A DNA stretch of 7,043 nt from an uncultured Peptococcaceae bacterium (GTDB lineage: Bacteria > Bacillota > Dehalobacteriia > UBA4068 > JAAVYR01), in the NCBI GenBank assembly GCA_949739465.1, contig CATIYQ010000071.1:1-7043 (forward strand). The letters run 5' to 3'. How positions within the stretch are numbered: the stretch's first letter is position 1; each line of letters starts with the position of its first letter. Of this stretch, positions 4,827 to 7,043 are shown in pieces. Below the pieces are notes generated by a model. It had not been told where the DNA came from and made no database searches. It worked only from the letters and a program-made list of their open reading frames with translations. Made by a program: the position numbers and the translations under genes.

Positions 4827-6068
4827 ATGAAAGAAATGTGGATAGGCATGGGACTGAGCAGTGTTTTTCTGCTTTTGTTTCTTAGTATACAAGCAATCTG
4901 GGTTGGTAAACGGCAGCGAGAGATTGCTGTCGGGCTGAAGCAAATCCGACAAGATATTTTGCAGACCATTGTTGGCAGCGAGCAGGGTATCGTTGCCAAG
5001 CAGGGCGAAGTATGGCAGCTGCAAAAGTCTCAAATGGCAATGGTAACAGAGGAAATGCGGCATCTGACCACGACCAATGAAACGCGAATGAACCGTATGT
5101 ATGATATGGTAAACGGTCAGCTGAAAGAGTTGCGCGTGGAAAATAATCAGGCCATGGAGGAAATGCGCCGTACCGTAGACGAGAAATTACAGCGGAATTT
5201 GGAGCAGCGGCTTAATGATTCTTTCCGGTTGGTCAGTGAACGGCTGGAACAGGTCTATCGCGGTTTAGGGGAAATGCAGCAACTGGCTGCCGGGGTCGGC
5301 GATCTAAAAAAAGTCCTCGCTAACGTAAAAGTTCGCGGGACTTGGGGAGAAGTGCAGTTGGGGCATATCTTAGAGCAAATCCTTGCGCCGGAGCAATATG
5401 CAGTGAATGTGATTACTAAAAAAAGCAGTAACGACCGAGTAGAATTCGCGGTGAAGCTGCCTGCCGCCGGCGAAGAAGGGAATGTAATCTATCTGCCGAT
5501 TGACGCGAAATTCCCATTGGAGGATTATCATCAGTTATTAGCCGCGGAGGAACGGGGAGACGCGCTTGCCGCCAAAGAAGCTGCTAAACAGCTGGTAAGT
5601 CGCGTCAAATCAGAGGCAAAGGCTATTAAGGAAAAATATCTGGACCCGCCTCATACCACTGATTTTGCCATTTTGTTCCTGCCCATTGAGGGGCTTTACG
5701 GCGCGGTGCTGCAACAGGAAAATTTATGCGACCAACTGCAACGGGACTATCGGGTGGTTATTGCAGGACCGACTACGCTTGCGGCTCTTCTCAATAGCTT
5801 GCAAATGGGATTTCGTACTCTTGCTGTAGAACAGCGAGCAGGAGAAGTTTGGTCTTTGTTGGGCGCGGTAAAAACTGATTTTGGTAGATTTGCGCTTGCC
5901 TTGGAAAAAACTCAGAAAAAGTTGCAGGAAGCCAGCAACACCATAGACGATGCTAGCCGCAAAACCCGGGTTATTGAGCGGAAATTACGAGGAGTAGAAG
6001 AGCTGCCTGTCGTTGAGAGCAATCGATTGCTTTGGTCGGAAGAAACACTATCTGAACCTGAAGATTAG
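4827..6068 (+). CDS. rmuC: RmuC-family DNA recombination/repair protein
   Basis: A 413-residue RmuC protein (417 if the ATG at 4815 is used). An N-terminal helix (about residues 4-26) anchors it to the membrane. A long charged, Gln/Glu/Arg-rich coiled coil follows (about 30-160), then the RmuC domain (about 165-370) with the hallmark VRGTWGEVQLGHILEQIL (169-186), LPIDAKFPLEDYHQLL (223-238), the FLPIEGLYGAVLQQENL segment (284-300) and a GPTTLAALLNSLQMGF stretch (314-329). RmuC proteins are predicted nuclease-like factors; in E. coli loss of rmuC raises inversion between short inverted repeats. The predicted LexA box upstream suggests SOS induction, though read-through from bioB is also possible since no clear terminator separates them. 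Its stop codon overlaps that of the convergent bile salt hydrolase gene. Confidence 0.92.
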   Translation: MKEMWIGMGLSSVFLLLFLSIQAIWVGKRQREIAVGLKQIRQDILQTIVGSEQGIVAKQGEVWQLQKSQMAMVTEEMRHLTTTNETRMNRMYDMVNGQLKELRVENNQAMEEMRRTVDEKLQRNLEQRLNDSFRLVSERLEQVYRGLGEMQQLAAGVGDLKKVLANVKVRGTWGEVQLGHILEQILAPEQYAVNVITKKSSNDRVEFAVKLPAAGEEGNVIYLPIDAKFPLEDYHQLLAAEERGDALAAKEAAKQLVSRVKSEAKAIKEKYLDPPHTTDFAILFLPIEGLYGAVLQQENLCDQLQRDYRVVIAGPTTLAALLNSLQMGFRTLAVEQRAGEVWSLLGAVKTDFGRFALALEKTQKKLQEASNTIDDASRKTRVIERKLRGVEELPVVESNRLLWSEETLSEPED

Positions 6069-7042
6069 TTTAACCAAGCGATTTGTTGGGTCGTCGACAG
6101 AGGAAATTTTTTTACTTGGGTATCTTCTAATAATTCGCGATTTAAATTGATGGCAGTAATCTGGCTGTTGGCATAGGTTTTGTAATAATAAATGCCCTTA
6201 TCCGCGTTGATACAGCAACTATATGTGGTGATGTTGCATTGGTCTTCTCTATTGAGCACGCTGCCCTTGGTGACGGCGACTGCGTCTAAGAGGTGGAAAA
6301 CCTGCGCCATGCTGCTTTCTTCATCTTTATCGCACACGGAGTTGAGGGAGAGATAGGCGGCTTTCACAAAGCGGGAAGCAGGAGAAAAGTCTCCCGGCAG
6401 TCCGACACAGCCCATGCCTTGCCCGAATGGTTTGATGTCTGCTGCTTCTGTAAAACAGTTTTGCGGGTAGTTGGAAGTCAGATTGAGATATTGACTGAGA
6501 TTGGTCAGCTGAAAGCCAAAGGCAGGGTTGTTGGTGAGAACGCCAACAGGATTGTTAAAAACACCTAAACCGTCTCGGGTGTGTTCCAGCACGATAGAGC
6601 TATCCTTATCTGCAATATGCCAATGAAGGGGCGTATTGGGGATATCCTTCCGAAAGGGCAAATCAATCAGGTGTGTGCTTGACAACAGCACCCGAACTTC
6701 TGTAAGATTGGCGCACTGTCCCAATATCCACGGGATGAACTCAAAAGGCGTAATATTGATTTTGTTGGGTGTTTGCTCTTGGGGATAGTATGCATTGTCG
6801 GGAAAATTCAAAGCAGCAATGCAAAGACCTTTTTCATTGACAGCGTCGGCATAGAGGGGGTAGCCGTCTACTTCCATCCCCATACCAAGGATGGCGTAAT
6901 GATTGGTGAGTTGGGCAGTTTTCCGCAGGATAAAAGGATAATTCCGCGGGGTGAAAATAACGGCGCTGTTTAATTCATAATCCAAGTCCATGGTTCGTCC
7001 AAAATAAAAATCTTCTGTTTTTATAGCCAGGCTGGTACACAT
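6065..7042 (-). CDS. bsh: Bile salt hydrolase (choloylglycine hydrolase family)
   Basis: A 325-residue cytoplasmic Ntn hydrolase predicted to cleave the amide bond of glycine- or taurine-conjugated bile acids. It starts Met-Cys, so C2 becomes the N-terminal nucleophile after Met removal; this confirms the start although the ribosome binding site lies outside the window. Catalytic and binding residues are in place: R16 and D19 in GRTMD, N79 in ALNFP, N171 in VLTNNP and R224 in ASRF. Segments GMGMEVDGYPLYADAVNEKGL (53-73), IPNTPLHW (134-141) and GLPGDFSPASRF (214-225) match Gram-positive bile salt hydrolases such as the Clostridium perfringens enzyme; Asn at position 79 favours bile salts over penicillin V, which usually goes with Tyr. 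Length is typical and no residue is missing. It points to a gut habitat. The promoter is beyond the window; no terminator is seen at its 3' end. Confidence 0.93.
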   Translation of the reverse strand: MCTSLAIKTEDFYFGRTMDLDYELNSAVIFTPRNYPFILRKTAQLTNHYAILGMGMEVDGYPLYADAVNEKGLCIAALNFPDNAYYPQEQTPNKINITPFEFIPWILGQCANLTEVRVLLSSTHLIDLPFRKDIPNTPLHWHIADKDSSIVLEHTRDGLGVFNNPVGVLTNNPAFGFQLTNLSQYLNLTSNYPQNCFTEAADIKPFGQGMGCVGLPGDFSPASRFVKAAYLSLNSVCDKDEESSMAQVFHLLDAVAVTKGSVLNREDQCNITTYSCCINADKGIYYYKTYANSQITAINLNRELLEDTQVKKFPLSTTQQIAWLN

Positions 7043-7043
7043 A

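Noticed and set aside
6293..6568. Plus-strand open frame opposite the bile salt hydrolase
   Set aside because: Antisense to a strongly conserved coding region, with no ribosome binding site or recognisable motif.

Overview
The window looks like chromosomal DNA of a low-to-moderate GC Bacillota (Firmicutes) anaerobe, probably from the gut. This rests on strong Shine-Dalgarno sites, TTGACA/TATAAT-type promoters with extended -10 elements, a DUF348-G5-3D cell-wall protein, a SleB-like hydrolase and a bile salt hydrolase. The BioB variant also resembles the anaerobe-type enzyme. Genus cannot be fixed from the sequence; a Negativicutes or clostridial lineage is a guess. Seven protein genes fill the window. 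No tRNA, rRNA, CRISPR array, insertion sequence or phage gene was seen.

Layout: (1) 1-1232 is a single-gene unit: tandem promoters, a membrane-anchored DUF348/G5/3D-domain protein (YabE-like) and a strong intrinsic terminator. (2) 1288-2844 is a two-gene unit, rsmA (16S rRNA dimethyladenosine transferase) followed 22 bases later by a short six-helix FUSC/aromatic-acid-exporter-like membrane protein, ending at a symmetric bidirectional terminator. (3) On the minus strand, 3649 down to 2854 holds an exported SleB-like cell wall hydrolase with its own promoter and a GTG start. (4) From 3703, bioB runs on the plus strand behind a BirA-type operator whose right half-site contains the -35 box. (5) rmuC follows 75 bases after bioB and has a full-consensus Gram-positive LexA/DinR box just upstream. 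(6) A complete bile salt hydrolase gene on the minus strand meets rmuC tail to tail with overlapping stop codons; its start codon lies one base from the window end.

Functionally this is a housekeeping neighbourhood: two cell-wall genes (3D protein and SleB-like hydrolase), ribosome maturation, biotin synthesis, DNA repair and one host-adaptation enzyme. The genes do not form one pathway. The most informative signals are regulatory and active-site details: a predicted SOS operator at rmuC, a predicted biotin operator at bioB, and a BioB lacking one of the classical [2Fe-2S] cysteine ligands. I found no convincing novel multi-gene system.
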